DNA of 64,000 nucleotides from JAHCIE01 sp034431435. Its GTDB lineage: Bacteria; Chloroflexota; Anaerolineae; Epilineales; JAHCIE01. Positions 50,558-59,945 of this stretch are shown one piece after another (within the stretch, counting starts at the first letter, position 1; each line of letters starts with the position of its first letter). The notes under the pieces were generated by a model. That model searched no databases and was not told the DNA's origin. It saw only the letters and a program-made list of their open reading frames with translations. The stretch spans positions 62,001 to 126,000 of the forward strand of contig DAOUDG010000084.1 of the NCBI GenBank assembly GCA_034431435.1, written 5' to 3'. Both the position numbers and the translations under genes were made by a program.

Positions 50558-51397
50558 ATGACGGTCATGGTCAACCGCCGCCAGCAACGCCTGTCGGCGC
50601 GGCTGGCGGAGCTATGGCGCTATCGCGACCTGGTACGCAACCTGGCGTTGCGCGACCTCAAGGCGCGCTACAAAAGCTCGGTGCTGGGCTTTGTCTGGTC
50701 GCTGCTGAACCCGCTGCTGATGACGGTGGTCTTCACCATCGTCTTCACGGTCATGCTGCCTAGCAACATCGAGAAGTACCCGGTATTCATCCTGGTGGGT
50801 CTGCTGCCGTGGAACTGGTTCTCTAGCTCCCTGTTCGGCTCTGTCCAGAGCATTGTCGGCAATGCCAATCTCGTGAAGAAGGTCTACTTCCCGCGCGAGG
50901 CGTTACCCACCGCCGTGGTCGTCGCCAATGGCGTCAATTTCCTGCTGGCGGGGATTGTCCTGTTCGCCCTGATTCTGATCTATCGTATTCCCATCACCGC
51001 CTGGGTGTTCTTCTTACCCGTCCTGGTTGTCATCCAGTTCGTGCTTACGCTGGGCCTCGGCCTGTTCGTGGCCGCCCTCAACGTGCGCTTTCGCGACACG
51101 GCTGTTATTCTGGAAGTCGTTCTCCAGGCCTGGTTCTTCCTCACCCCGGTTGTCTACGATATGCGGGTGCTGCCCGAGGCCAAGAACATCATGGGTATGG
51201 ACGTGGAAATACGCCGCTGGGCCTATATCCTCAATCCCATTGGGTCGCTCATCGCCAGCTACCGCGACATCCTATACTGGACGACACCACCCGGCCTCGA
51301 TTTCGTTGCCCGCACCGCCGTCGAATCGGCTATCATTCTGGTCGTCGGCTACCTGTTCTTCAACCGGCTGGCCCCCACCTTTGGCGAGGATGTCTGA
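50558..51397 (+). CDS. wzm: ABC-2 type polysaccharide export permease (Wzm/TagG-like)
   Basis: The 279-residue protein has six membrane helices and the family start LAELWRYRDLVRNLALRDLKARYKSSVLGFVWSLLNPLLM. It ends with the usual NPIGSLIASYRDILYW and a last helix. It should form the channel that exports a lipid-linked polysaccharide. The stop overlaps the ATPase start by one base (51397). GAGGATAGAGC lies before the ATG. Confidence 0.95.
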   Translation: MTVMVNRRQQRLSARLAELWRYRDLVRNLALRDLKARYKSSVLGFVWSLLNPLLMTVVFTIVFTVMLPSNIEKYPVFILVGLLPWNWFSSSLFGSVQSIVGNANLVKKVYFPREALPTAVVVANGVNFLLAGIVLFALILIYRIPITAWVFFLPVLVVIQFVLTLGLGLFVAALNVRFRDTAVILEVVLQAWFFLTPVVYDMRVLPEAKNIMGMDVEIRRWAYILNPIGSLIASYRDILYWTTPPGLDFVARTAVESAIILVVGYLFFNRLAPTFGEDV

Positions 51398-52767
51398 TGG
51401 CGGACCAGGCGACGCAGAACGGCGCGCTGGAACGGGAGGTCGCGGTCGAGTTCGACCATGTCTCCAAGCGGTTCACCCTGTACCACGACCGGCCGCGCTC
51501 GTTCCAGGAGTGGATGGTCGGCATGTTCCGCCGCGCCGAGCGCCACGAGGAGATGTGGGCGCTGCGCGATGTGAGCTTCCGTATCGGGCGCGGCGAGGTG
51601 GTGGCCTTCATCGGCTCCAACGGCGCGGGCAAGAGCAGCCTGTTGAAGCTGGTCAGCGGCATTCTCGCCCCGACCGAAGGCGCGGTTCGCGTCAACGGGC
51701 GCATCTCTGGCTTGTTGGAGTTGGGCGCGGGCTTTCACCCCGACCTGACGGGGCGTGAGAACGTGTACCTGAACGGCTCCATTCTCGGCCTCGACCGCCG
51801 CGAGGTGGATCGCCTCTTCCCGGCCATCGTTCGCTTCGCCGAGATGGAAGCCTTCATCGACATGCCTGTCAAGCACTACTCGTCGGGCATGTACATGCGG
51901 CTGGGGTTCGCCGTCGCTATCCACTCCAAGCCGGATATCCTGCTGGTGGACGAGGTGCTGGCGGTAGGCGATGCCGCCTTCCAGGCCAAGTGTCTCAATC
52001 GCATCCTCGACCTCAAGAAGCGCGGCGCGACCATCCTGTTCGTCAGCCACGATCTAGACTCGGTCCGTAAGTTGTGTAACCGCGCCATATGGATCGACCG
52101 CAGCCGGGTGCGCGCCGAAGGCCCGCCCGCGCAGGTCATCGCCGCCTACCTGGACAAGGTGGCCGCGCAGCAACTTGCTGACCGCGCCGAGGAGGACGCC
52201 GCCGAGGCGGTTGCGGCCGCGCCTGCTGCGGACAACCGGGCGGCGGACACGGTCACCCCCAATCCCCCGTCCCCAACCCCAAGCCCCTCCTCCGGCGCGC
52301 GCTGGGGGACGCGCCAGGTAGAGATCACCGCGGTCGAGTGCCTGGGCGCAGACGGCCAGCCGTCCGATGCCTTCGACACCGACGCGCCGTTCTGCGTGCG
52401 GATTCACTACGACGCCCATCAGCCCATCGAGCATCCCATGTTCGGCATCGCCATCCACCACGAGGAAGGCGCGCACGTGTCGGGGCCGAACACCGTCTAC
52501 GCGGGCTTCGACATCCCGCGCATCCACGGCGTTGGCTACGTCGACTACGCGGTGGACGCCTTGCCCCTGCTGGCGGGCCAGTACACACTGACGGCGGCCA
52601 TCTACGACCACTGGGAGACGGGCGCGTACGATCACCACGACCAGATGTACCGCTTCCGTGTCCGACCCGGCCATGCGGAGCGCTATGGCCTTGTCACCCT
52701 CAACGGGCGCTGGAGCGCGACCGTGGCCGAGGTGTCGACGCTATCCCTGGCCGAGGATGCGCCATGA
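51397..52767 (+). CDS. wzt: ABC transporter ATPase with C-terminal glycan-binding domain (Wzt)
   Basis: The 456-residue protein has an NBD with Walker A SNGAGKSSLLKL (residues 74-85), the signature YSSGMYMRLGFAVA, Walker B DILLVDEVLAVGD and an H-loop FVSHDL. A linker rich in Pro/Ser (residues ~275-305) holds a heptamer-type repeat. The C-terminal ~150 residues are a beta-sandwich (GARWGTRQVEITAVECLG, HQPIEHPMFGIAIHHEEGA) of the Wzt_C kind, which in known O-antigen exporters recognises the terminal cap of the glycan. This suggests export is coupled to a chain-end modification. Confidence 0.93.
   Translation: MADQATQNGALEREVAVEFDHVSKRFTLYHDRPRSFQEWMVGMFRRAERHEEMWALRDVSFRIGRGEVVAFIGSNGAGKSSLLKLVSGILAPTEGAVRVNGRISGLLELGAGFHPDLTGRENVYLNGSILGLDRREVDRLFPAIVRFAEMEAFIDMPVKHYSSGMYMRLGFAVAIHSKPDILLVDEVLAVGDAAFQAKCLNRILDLKKRGATILFVSHDLDSVRKLCNRAIWIDRSRVRAEGPPAQVIAAYLDKVAAQQLADRAEEDAAEAVAAAPAADNRAADTVTPNPPSPTPSPSSGARWGTRQVEITAVECLGADGQPSDAFDTDAPFCVRIHYDAHQPIEHPMFGIAIHHEEGAHVSGPNTVYAGFDIPRIHGVGYVDYAVDALPLLAGQYTLTAAIYDHWETGAYDHHDQMYRFRVRPGHAERYGLVTLNGRWSATVAEVSTLSLAEDAP
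52261..52288 (+). repeat. heptamer-type array in the Wzt linker
   Basis: Units aatcccc, cgtcccc, aacccca, agcccct follow at 7-base spacing and encode the linker TPNPPSPTPSP between the NBD and the glycan-binding domain. The match between units is partial. Confidence 0.55.
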
Positions 52768-53357
52768 GCAGTCGCCCGACCGACGTGATCGAGATTCGGG
52801 ACACAGCCGTCGATGTCGAGGCCTTGATGACGCTGATTCGCGACCGCGCCGCCCAACGGCGCGCCGGAGTCGATACCTCCCTGGACCTCGACGCCACGAC
52901 GCGCTCGGTGTTCGCGGCAGCGGGGGTCGCGCCAGCCGCCGACATCGACACCCGCCAGGCAATCCCGCTGCCCGCGACCCCGCCCCCCGGCCAGGAGACC
53001 CTGCCTGCCCTGCGGGACCTCAATGCCCAGTGGATGATTCGCGAGCAGCCCTTCACATCCAACGCCCCCCTGATTGGGCCGCTCATCGTCAGGGTGCGGG
53101 ATGCCTGGAATTGGATGTCGACCAAGTGGTACGTGCGGCCCCTGCTCCAACAAATCACAGCCTTCAACCTGTCTGTCGTCCGCGCCTTCCGCGATGTCGA
53201 GGCGGAGCAGGGTCGCGTTGCCGACCGCATCCGCGATCTGGAAGCCCTGACGCGGCAACAGGCCGCCGAGATTGAGGCTCTACGCCACGACGTGCAGCGC
53301 CTGCGCGCCGAGGGCCGCGCCGACGCGGGGCCAGAGGACCCCTACGCGCGCTCATGA
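52764..53357 (+). CDS. coiled-coil protein with KWYVRPLL module, polysaccharide locus
   Basis: The ATG overlaps the wzt stop as ATGA; the longer frame upstream lies inside wzt and was rejected. The 197-residue protein starts with IEIRDTAVDVEALMTLIRDRAAQRR, then has a module (residues ~91-136) with EQPFTSNAPLIGP, RDAWNWMSTKWYVRPLL and QQITAFN, and ends in a heptad-type coiled coil (~138-185). The same module appears in the GT2 protein at 55685-57205 and, diverged, at 59942-60421. I know of no function. Because of the position after wzt it may link the glycosyltransferases to the exporter. Confidence 0.7.
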   Translation: MSSRPTDVIEIRDTAVDVEALMTLIRDRAAQRRAGVDTSLDLDATTRSVFAAAGVAPAADIDTRQAIPLPATPPPGQETLPALRDLNAQWMIREQPFTSNAPLIGPLIVRVRDAWNWMSTKWYVRPLLQQITAFNLSVVRAFRDVEAEQGRVADRIRDLEALTRQQAAEIEALRHDVQRLRAEGRADAGPEDPYARS

Positions 53358-54442
53358 CGACGGTGCATCAGCTGGCATCGTCGTTTGCGTATGGGGACGC
53401 CATCACGAACCACATCCTCGCCCTGGATGCCGCGCTCCGCGACTGGGGCTACACGAGCCGCATCTATGCCGAGCGGGTAGAGTCGCGGTTGCACTCGCTG
53501 GCCCAGCCTGACTCGGCCTACCTGCCCGCCATCGAGCGACCCGACGACATCCTCATCTATCACTACTCGGCCTACTCGCCCAACACGCAACTCTACCAGC
53601 GGTCCCGCAACCGGCGATTGTTGGTCTATCACAACATCACCCCGGCCGAGTACCTCGCCGCCTACGATGCCGACCTGGCGGCGGTCTGCCGCCTGGGGCG
53701 CGACGCATTGCCGCAACTGTGCGACGCCGACCTCGCCGTGGGAGTCTCCGACACCAACCGCCGCGAGCTACTGGCCGCCGGCTTCGACCCCCGGCGCGTC
53801 GCCGTCCTGCCCATCATTCTCAACCTGGCGACCTGGGACGCTACGCCGCCCAATGCGCGCCTCGCCGAGCGGCTATCGGACGGGCGGGTCAATATTCTCT
53901 TTGTGGGTCGTGTCGTGCCCAACAAGGCCTTCGAGGATGTGATCGCGATTTTCGCCGCCTATCGCCGCGCCATCCAGCCCCACGCGCGGCTGTCCCTGGT
54001 GGGAGCGCGCCTCCTGCCACGCTACAGCGCGGTCCTCGACCGGCTGGTAGAACGGCTAGGGCTGAGCGACGCCGTGACCTTCACTGACCGCGTCTCCCTC
54101 GCCGACCTGAGAGCCTACTACGACACGGCCCACGTCTTTCTGTCGGCGAGCCGCCACGAGGGCTTTTGCGTGCCCCTCCTGGAGAGCATGTACTTCGGTG
54201 TGCCCATCCTGGCCTACGCGGCGGCCGCCGTGCCCGAGACCCTGGGCGCGTCGGGGGTCGTGTATCACGCCTTCGACTACCCCGTGCTGGCCGAGACACT
54301 GCATCTCCTGGCGACCGACGGCCCGACGCGGGCCAGGCTCATCGCCGGGCAGCGGGCGCGGCTGGCCGACTTCGCCCCGCCGCTCGTCGCAGGCCAATGG
54401 CGTGTCGCGCTTGAGCAGGTGGCCGCCCCTGGCGCGCACTAG
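53354..54442 (+). CDS. GT4 family glycosyltransferase
   Basis: The 362-residue GT-B protein has the GT4 motif LSASRHEGFCVPLLESMYFGVPILAY, an E-x7-E pair in the nucleotide-sugar site. The N-terminal part (VHQLASSFAYGDAITNHILALDAALRDWGYTSRIYAE) is like Chloroflexota relatives that act on long glycans. The ATG overlaps the previous stop as ATGA. The last base is 47 bases before the next start, where a leaderless promoter sits. Confidence 0.88.
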   Translation: MTTVHQLASSFAYGDAITNHILALDAALRDWGYTSRIYAERVESRLHSLAQPDSAYLPAIERPDDILIYHYSAYSPNTQLYQRSRNRRLLVYHNITPAEYLAAYDADLAAVCRLGRDALPQLCDADLAVGVSDTNRRELLAAGFDPRRVAVLPIILNLATWDATPPNARLAERLSDGRVNILFVGRVVPNKAFEDVIAIFAAYRRAIQPHARLSLVGARLLPRYSAVLDRLVERLGLSDAVTFTDRVSLADLRAYYDTAHVFLSASRHEGFCVPLLESMYFGVPILAYAAAAVPETLGASGVVYHAFDYPVLAETLHLLATDGPTRARLIAGQRARLADFAPPLVAGQWRVALEQVAAPGAH

Positions 54443-54454
54443 CCATGCTTTTGC

Positions 54455-54483
54455 TTGGCGAACGGCGAACCTCGCGGTACAAT
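54455..54483 (+). promoter_or_regulatory. promoter for a leaderless GT4 transcript
   Basis: TTGGCG (54455-54460) and TACAAT (54478-54483) are 17 bases apart and the ATG starts at 54490, where the transcript should begin. TACAATACTCGCATG closely resembles TACAATACGCGCATG at 59930-59944. Confidence 0.65.
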
Positions 54484-54489
54484 ACTCGC

Positions 54490-55668
54490 ATGCGTGTCTC
54501 CATCGTCGTACAGCGATACGGGCCGGACGTCCTGGGGGGAGCCGAGCGCCACGCGCGCCAGGTAGCCGAGCGGCTGGCCGAGCATTATGAGGTCCAGGCG
54601 TTGACGACCTGCGCCCACGACTACGCCACGTGGGCCAACGCCTATCCGCCGGGCGAGAGTGTGATCAACGGGGTGCGGGTGCTGCGCTTCCCGACCCTCC
54701 AGCCCCGCGCCACCAATCTGCCCCAGCTTTGGGACCGCGTTCACCTGCGCGTTCACACGTTGGCCGATGAGATGACGTGGCTGCGCGCCCAGGGTCCCTA
54801 CGCGCCGGGGCTGCTGGATTACCTGCGTCAGCAGCGCGACGAGAGCGACGTCTTCATCTTCTTTACCTACCTGTACTACCCGACGGCGATGGGCCTGCGC
54901 CTCGTCGCCGACAAGTCCATCCTCGTCCCCACCGCCCACGACGAGGACCCCATCTACCTCAACCTCTTCCGCGACGTGTTCCATTCACCGCGCGCCATCC
55001 TCTACAACACCGAGGAGGAGCGGCGCTTCGTCGAGCGCCACTTCGACAACGGCTATGTGCCCAACGCGGTGGTCGGTGTGGGCATCGACCTGCCGGACGC
55101 GCCGCAGCCCGAACGCTTCCGCGCCCGCTTCGGCCTGGACAGGCCCTATTTCCTGTACCTGGGGCGCATCGTGCCCGACAAAGGCTGCGCTGAGATGCTC
55201 GACTATTTCGACGCCTACCGTCGCGCCTTCCCCGACGAGGCGATTCTGACCCTGGTCGGCGCCGGCGAGATGCCGCTACCCAGCGCGCCCTGGCTGGTCC
55301 CGACCGGCTTCATCCACGACGAAGACAAGGTGGACGCCATCGCCGGCGCCGAGGCGGTCATCGTGCCCTCGCGCTACGAGAGCATGTCGCTAACCACCCT
55401 GGAAGCATGGAGCCTGGGGCGGCCTGTCGTCTGCACCGCCCACTCGCCGGTGGTGCGTGGGCTGGTGCGTCGCGCCGGGGGCGGCCTGTACTACGGCGAC
55501 AGCGACGAGTTCGTCGAGGCGTTGCACCTGTTAGTGTCGGACCGGGACACGGCAGATGGGTTGGGCCGCCAGGGCCGTAGCTTCACTCGCGCCACCTATC
55601 GCTGGCCGGAGGTAATCGCCACCTATCAGCAGTTCATTGAGGACATCGCCGCCCAGCCCTGGCGCTGA
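54490..55668 (+). CDS. GT4 family glycosyltransferase
   Basis: From the ATG at 54490 the protein has 392 residues. It starts MRVSIVVQRYGPDVLGGAERHARQVAERL, the GT4 acceptor pattern, and has IVPSRYESMSLTTLEAWSLGRPVV as donor site with the E-x7-E pair. The upstream in-frame ATG at 54445 is excluded because the promoter lies between. No ribosome-binding site is visible, consistent with a leaderless mRNA. The next gene, a GT2, starts 16 bases after the stop. Confidence 0.9.
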   Translation: MRVSIVVQRYGPDVLGGAERHARQVAERLAEHYEVQALTTCAHDYATWANAYPPGESVINGVRVLRFPTLQPRATNLPQLWDRVHLRVHTLADEMTWLRAQGPYAPGLLDYLRQQRDESDVFIFFTYLYYPTAMGLRLVADKSILVPTAHDEDPIYLNLFRDVFHSPRAILYNTEEERRFVERHFDNGYVPNAVVGVGIDLPDAPQPERFRARFGLDRPYFLYLGRIVPDKGCAEMLDYFDAYRRAFPDEAILTLVGAGEMPLPSAPWLVPTGFIHDEDKVDAIAGAEAVIVPSRYESMSLTTLEAWSLGRPVVCTAHSPVVRGLVRRAGGGLYYGDSDEFVEALHLLVSDRDTADGLGRQGRSFTRATYRWPEVIATYQQFIEDIAAQPWR

Positions 55669-55684
55669 CGCGACGCACCCACCG

Positions 55685-57205
55685 ATGGCTGAGCCTACCG
55701 TCGCCGTTGGCCTCCTGACCTACAATGGCCGTGCCTTCGTCGAGGCCTGTCTGGCGTCCGTGCTGGCGCAGAGTCCCTCTGCTGACGAGTTCCTGGTAGT
55801 CGACAACGCCTCCACTGACGCAACCCCTGATGTGATCGCCGCTCGCTATCCCCAGGTTCCCCTTGTCCGGAACGACACCAACGTCGGTGTGGCGCTGGGC
55901 CTCAACCAGTTGGTGGCCGCGACGACGGCCCCCGTCGTCGTTCTCCTGAACCAGGATGTCGAACTGCGACTCGGCGCCCTGGCCGCCATCAGCGACGCCT
56001 TCGCCGACCCCCAGGTGGGTGTCGTCGGCATCAAGCTGCTCTACCCGGACGGGCGGACGATGCAACATGCCGGTGGCTGGCTAGAGTGGCCCCTATACCT
56101 GGCTCAACATTACGGCTACGGCCAGCCGGACGATGGTCGCTGGGATACGCCGGCCGAAGTCGATGTGGTCACGGGAGCTGTCTTCGCCGTCCGCCGCGTG
56201 GCATGGGATGCCCTGGGCGGCATGTCCGACCTGTTCTCACCGGCCTACTTCGAGGAGACCGACTTCTGCCTGCGGGCGCGGGGAGCAGGCTGGAAGGTTG
56301 TCTATGCCCCGGCCGCCATCGCGCTGCACCACGAGTCCACTACCCTGGGGCGGGGCAGCCGTCGCTACCTGGACCTCTATCACAACCATCGGTTGCGCCT
56401 GGCGCTCCGCCACGGTTCCATCGACCACCTGCTGACCTATTTCGCCCGCGCCGAGGCGCGCCGCACGGCCCACCTGCGGCAGCTGCCCGAGGCCGCCGAC
56501 GAGGTGGCCGCGCTGACGGCTGCCTACGCCGACGCGCGTCGCCAGTGGCCGATCCTGGCGGCCACGCGCGGCGATGCGCCCCTGTCGCCCGGCGCCATGT
56601 GGGCCATCGATGAGATGCTGACCGCGCTGCACGGCCTGGCCGAGACCTGTGGCGACGCCGACGGCTGGAAGCGGCTGGTGTTGCCGTCAACGGCTCTGCT
56701 GCGCACGCGGGATGCCATCCTCGCCAGTGATCCGACGCACGCGCGGGGGGAACTGCGGCCCAACGCGGCCGCGACGCAGGCGGCGCTGGCGGCGTTGGCT
56801 GCCGCTCAGACCGTCCACGAGCAGCCCTTCCGGTCGGATGCCCCGCTGGTGGGGCCGCAGATTGCCCGGATGCGGGACAGCTGGAACTCGGTGTCAACCA
56901 AGTGGTACGTCCGCCCGCTACTAGAGCAACAGAATCGCTTCAACGCGGCCGTCACCGCCGCGCTTCGCGCGCTGACCGAGGAGGTCGAGGGCCGCGACGG
57001 CCTGGAAATCAGCCTCTCGGCCGCGCTGCGCGAGATGCTGGCAGTCATGGAGGAGATGCGCACGGCCCAGGAGGCGCTGCGCTTCGACCTCGACGCGCTT
57101 CACGCGCGCGAGGATGCCCGCTACGCCGAACTGTCGGCGCGCCTCGATGCCCTTGCCGGGCAGCCACCGACCACCGACGACGACTCGGTCATCCCGAATC
57201 CCTAG
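55685..57205 (+). CDS. GT2 glycosyltransferase fused to a KWYVRPLL module and coiled coil
   Basis: The ATG at 55685 begins MAEPTVAVGLLTYNGRAFVEACL; the frame opens earlier at 55637 but without support. Residues ~1-255 are a GT2 domain like rhamnosyltransferases (VVDNASTDATPDVI, LLNQDVELRLGAL, EETDFCLRARGAGWKVVYAP). A helical part follows, then at residues 379-420 the module EQPFRSDAPLVGP / RDSWNSVSTKWYVRPLLEQQNRFN shared with the protein at 52764, and a coiled coil to the end. Thus the module occurs both alone and fused to an enzyme. The stop lies in a heptamer array. Confidence 0.85.
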   Translation: MAEPTVAVGLLTYNGRAFVEACLASVLAQSPSADEFLVVDNASTDATPDVIAARYPQVPLVRNDTNVGVALGLNQLVAATTAPVVVLLNQDVELRLGALAAISDAFADPQVGVVGIKLLYPDGRTMQHAGGWLEWPLYLAQHYGYGQPDDGRWDTPAEVDVVTGAVFAVRRVAWDALGGMSDLFSPAYFEETDFCLRARGAGWKVVYAPAAIALHHESTTLGRGSRRYLDLYHNHRLRLALRHGSIDHLLTYFARAEARRTAHLRQLPEAADEVAALTAAYADARRQWPILAATRGDAPLSPGAMWAIDEMLTALHGLAETCGDADGWKRLVLPSTALLRTRDAILASDPTHARGELRPNAAATQAALAALAAAQTVHEQPFRSDAPLVGPQIARMRDSWNSVSTKWYVRPLLEQQNRFNAAVTAALRALTEEVEGRDGLEISLSAALREMLAVMEEMRTAQEALRFDLDALHAREDARYAELSARLDALAGQPPTTDDDSVIPNP

Positions 57206-57222
57206 TCTCCAATCGCTCATCA
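57188..57222 (+). repeat. heptamer array across the 3' end of the GT2 gene
   Basis: Units gtcatcc, cgaatcc, ctagtct, ccaatcg, ctcatca follow at 7-base spacing. The second unit's end and the third supply the GT2 stop codon (TAG at 57203-57205). It is the same family as at 2287, 3905 and 40122. Confidence 0.75.
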
Positions 57223-57229
57223 CCTGCCC

Positions 57230-58597
57230 ATGTCCGACCCTTCCTTTCGCCATCGCCTACGCCGCCTGCGCGCCGCCTGGCGCGACACCACACCCGCCGC
57301 GGAGACCGATGCGCGGGCTACCCAGGCCGACTTGCGCGCAGCCGAGCACGCGCTCCTCGCCGTCCAACGCCAGATCGCCACGCTGACGGCGCGTGTCGCG
57401 GCCCTCGAGGACGGCATCAACGCCCTGCGGCGGACCCACGTGCGGCCGCGCGTGGCGTTCTTCAGCCCCCTCACGCCCCAGGCCAGCGGCATCGCTGCCT
57501 ACAGCGAGGCGCTGCTGCCCGCCCTGGCCGCCCTGGCCGACGTGGACGTCTACGTAAGTGACGTGACGCCCACGTCGCCCGCGCTGACGTCCCTGCCCGT
57601 CTTCGACTATCGCGCCTATCCCGCCCGCCGCCGGGCGCAGGCCTACGACGCGACCTTCTACCAGATGGGCAACGACGTTCGCTATCATCGCTTTATCTAC
57701 GCTACCCTGGCCCGCTACCCAGGGGTGGTGGTTCTGCACGAGTTCCTGCTGCACCACTTTATGGCGGGCTATACCCTGGACCACGGGCAGCGCGTCGACT
57801 ATCCGTGGGAGGTGGGCTACGCCGCTGGGCAGGACGCTCTGGCCGTCGCTCGCGCCGCTGAACGGGGCGAGCGCGAGCTGCCCTTCTTCGACTATCCCCT
57901 GGTGGAGCACGTATTGGACCTGAGCCAGGGGGCGTTGTGCCACAGCCACTACGTCCGCGATTCCGTCGCCGCCACCCGCCCTGATCTGCCCGTCGCGGTC
58001 GTGGCTCACCCGACAACCGTCACCGCGGCCGCGCGCCCGCTGGTCGCCGACCATCCCTTCACGGTCATCACCGCTGGCTACCTCACGCCGGCCAAGGGCC
58101 TGCTGCCTGCCCTGGAGGGCTTCGCCGAGTTCGCCCGCGCCGTGCCTGGGGCGCGCTACGTGCTGGTGGGGGCAGTCGAGCCGGAGTTCGACCTGGCGGC
58201 CTGGATTCGCGACAGTGGCGTCGCCGACCGCGTCGAGCTACGCGGCTACGCGCCGACCCTGGAGGGCTTCGACGCTCAGGTGGCCGAGGCGGACGTCTGT
58301 CTCAACCTGCGCTACCCGACCGGCGGCGAGACATCCGGTAGCCTGCTGCGGGTGCTGGGGGTGGGGGTGCCGGCCGTCGTTACCGATAGCGGCTGGTTCA
58401 GCGAGGTTCCCGATACCGTCGTCGTCAAGATAGCCGCGCCGCCGACGCGGGACGCCGTCGCGGGCGCGCTGCGCGCTCTGGCGAATCCTGACCGCCGCGC
58501 CGCCATGTCGACCGCCGCCCGGCAGTGGGTGGCGGAGGCTCACAACCCGGCTCGCACCGCCCAGGGCTACCTGGACTTCGTCGCCGCCCTCACGTAA
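57230..58597 (+). CDS. GT4 family glycosyltransferase with N-terminal coiled coil
   Basis: The 455-residue protein starts with ~65 residues of predicted helix and coiled coil (TQADLRAAEHALLAVQRQIATLTARVAALEDGINAL), then RPRVAFFSPLTPQASGIAAYSEALLPALAALADVDVYV and the donor site VCLNLRYPTGGETSGSLLRVLGVGVPAVV. The E of the E-x7-E pair is in GGETSGSLL. The coiled coil may attach it to the other coiled-coil proteins of the locus. The start lies 24 bases after the previous stop, within repeat DNA. Confidence 0.87.
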   Translation: MSDPSFRHRLRRLRAAWRDTTPAAETDARATQADLRAAEHALLAVQRQIATLTARVAALEDGINALRRTHVRPRVAFFSPLTPQASGIAAYSEALLPALAALADVDVYVSDVTPTSPALTSLPVFDYRAYPARRRAQAYDATFYQMGNDVRYHRFIYATLARYPGVVVLHEFLLHHFMAGYTLDHGQRVDYPWEVGYAAGQDALAVARAAERGERELPFFDYPLVEHVLDLSQGALCHSHYVRDSVAATRPDLPVAVVAHPTTVTAAARPLVADHPFTVITAGYLTPAKGLLPALEGFAEFARAVPGARYVLVGAVEPEFDLAAWIRDSGVADRVELRGYAPTLEGFDAQVAEADVCLNLRYPTGGETSGSLLRVLGVGVPAVVTDSGWFSEVPDTVVVKIAAPPTRDAVAGALRALANPDRRAAMSTAARQWVAEAHNPARTAQGYLDFVAALT

Positions 58598-58640
58598 CCT
58601 GGCGCGCGGCCCCTTAGCGCGCCGCAGCGGCTGCCACATC

Positions 58641-59945
58641 ATGCGTATCCTGCACATCATCCAGCGTTACTGGCCCGCCGTGGGCGGAGCCGAGCGCCAT
58701 CTGCACGAAATCAATCGGCGGCTCGTCGCCGACGGCCACTCCGTCACCGTCTTCACCACCGACGCCGACGACTTCGCGGCCTTCTGGGATCCGCGCAAGC
58801 CGCGCCTCGCCACCCGCCGCGACCTTCACGACGGCGTGGTTATTCGCCGCTTCCCCCTGCGTCACCTGCCGGCCGCCCCGTTCACCTACCCCGCCGTCCG
58901 CCGCCTCATGGCGACCCTGTCCGACCTGCCTCTGGACACGACCTCGGCCCTGACCGCCATCGGCCGCTTCACACCCTGGGCGCCCGAACTGGCCGCCGAG
59001 CTGGCTGTCGCCGCGCCGGCCTGGGACGTGGCGGGCGGCATGACCGTCACCTACGACAGCCTGTTGTGGCCCGCGGCGCGCTGGGCGGCGCGCTGGCGCC
59101 GCCCCTGGCTCTTCTATCCGCTGACCCATCTCGGCGAGGGGCCAGGCTCGACCATGCGCCGCTACTACACGATGCGCCACCAACTGGAACTGAGCCGCCG
59201 CGCCGCGACGGTCTTCGCCCAGACCGAGACGGAGAGCCGCTTCCTGGCCGGCCAGGGCGTCGACCCCGACCGCCTCGTCGTCGCCGGGGTGGGCATCAAC
59301 CCGGCCGAGTATGTCGGCGGCGACGCCGCGCGGGGCCGCGCCCGGCTGGGACTCGCGCCGGGGACGCCCCTGGCGCTATCCCTCGGCACGGCCAGCCGCG
59401 ACAAAGGCAGCCTCACGACCCTGGCCGCGCTGCGGCGGCTGTGGGCGGCGGGCCACCCGGCCCACTGGGTCGTGGCGGGCGCGGCGCAGGACGATTTCAC
59501 CCGCGCCCTCGACCGCCTGCCGCCCGTCTACCGTAGTCGAGTTCACGTCCTGGGCCGGGTGGACGAGGCGGCGAAGCAGGACTGGTTGGCCGCCGCCGAT
59601 GTCCTGGCCATGCCCTCGCGCGCCGACTCCTTTGGCATTGCCTACCTGGAGGCCTGGGCCTACGGCCGACCGGTCATCGGCGCGCGCGTCGGCGGCATCC
59701 AGGATGTGATTCAGGCTGGCGACGATGGCCTGCTGGTCGCCTTCGGCGATAGCGGCGCTCTGGCGGTGGCTCTGGCGACGCTGCTCGACGACCCGGCCAG
59801 GGCGCGGACGATGGGGGCGCGGGGGCGGGCGAAGGTGATGGCTCGCTACACCTGGGACGCCGTGTATGCTCGCGTGCGCCCGGCCTACGCGGCAGCGGGC
59901 CGAGATTGGCCCCCCGCGAGCGGCGGGACTACAATACGCGCATGA
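58641..59945 (+). CDS. GT4 family glycosyltransferase
   Basis: The 434-residue GT-B protein begins MRILHIIQRYWPAVGGAERHLHEINRRLVADGHSVTVFTTDADDF and has the donor site MPSRADSFGIAYLEAWAYGRPVIGARVGG. The N-terminal pattern is close to that of the enzyme at 54490. It ends with an ATGA overlap onto the coiled-coil gene. The promoter of that gene lies inside its last codons. Confidence 0.9.
   Translation: MRILHIIQRYWPAVGGAERHLHEINRRLVADGHSVTVFTTDADDFAAFWDPRKPRLATRRDLHDGVVIRRFPLRHLPAAPFTYPAVRRLMATLSDLPLDTTSALTAIGRFTPWAPELAAELAVAAPAWDVAGGMTVTYDSLLWPAARWAARWRRPWLFYPLTHLGEGPGSTMRRYYTMRHQLELSRRAATVFAQTETESRFLAGQGVDPDRLVVAGVGINPAEYVGGDAARGRARLGLAPGTPLALSLGTASRDKGSLTTLAALRRLWAAGHPAHWVVAGAAQDDFTRALDRLPPVYRSRVHVLGRVDEAAKQDWLAAADVLAMPSRADSFGIAYLEAWAYGRPVIGARVGGIQDVIQAGDDGLLVAFGDSGALAVALATLLDDPARARTMGARGRAKVMARYTWDAVYARVRPAYAAAGRDWPPASGGTTIRA
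59906..59935 (+). promoter_or_regulatory. promoter for a leaderless transcript inside the end of the GT4 gene
   Basis: TTGGCC (59906-59911) and TACAAT (59930-59935) are 18 bases apart; the next ATG at 59942 falls at the expected transcript start. It overlaps coding sequence of the upstream gene. Confidence 0.6.
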
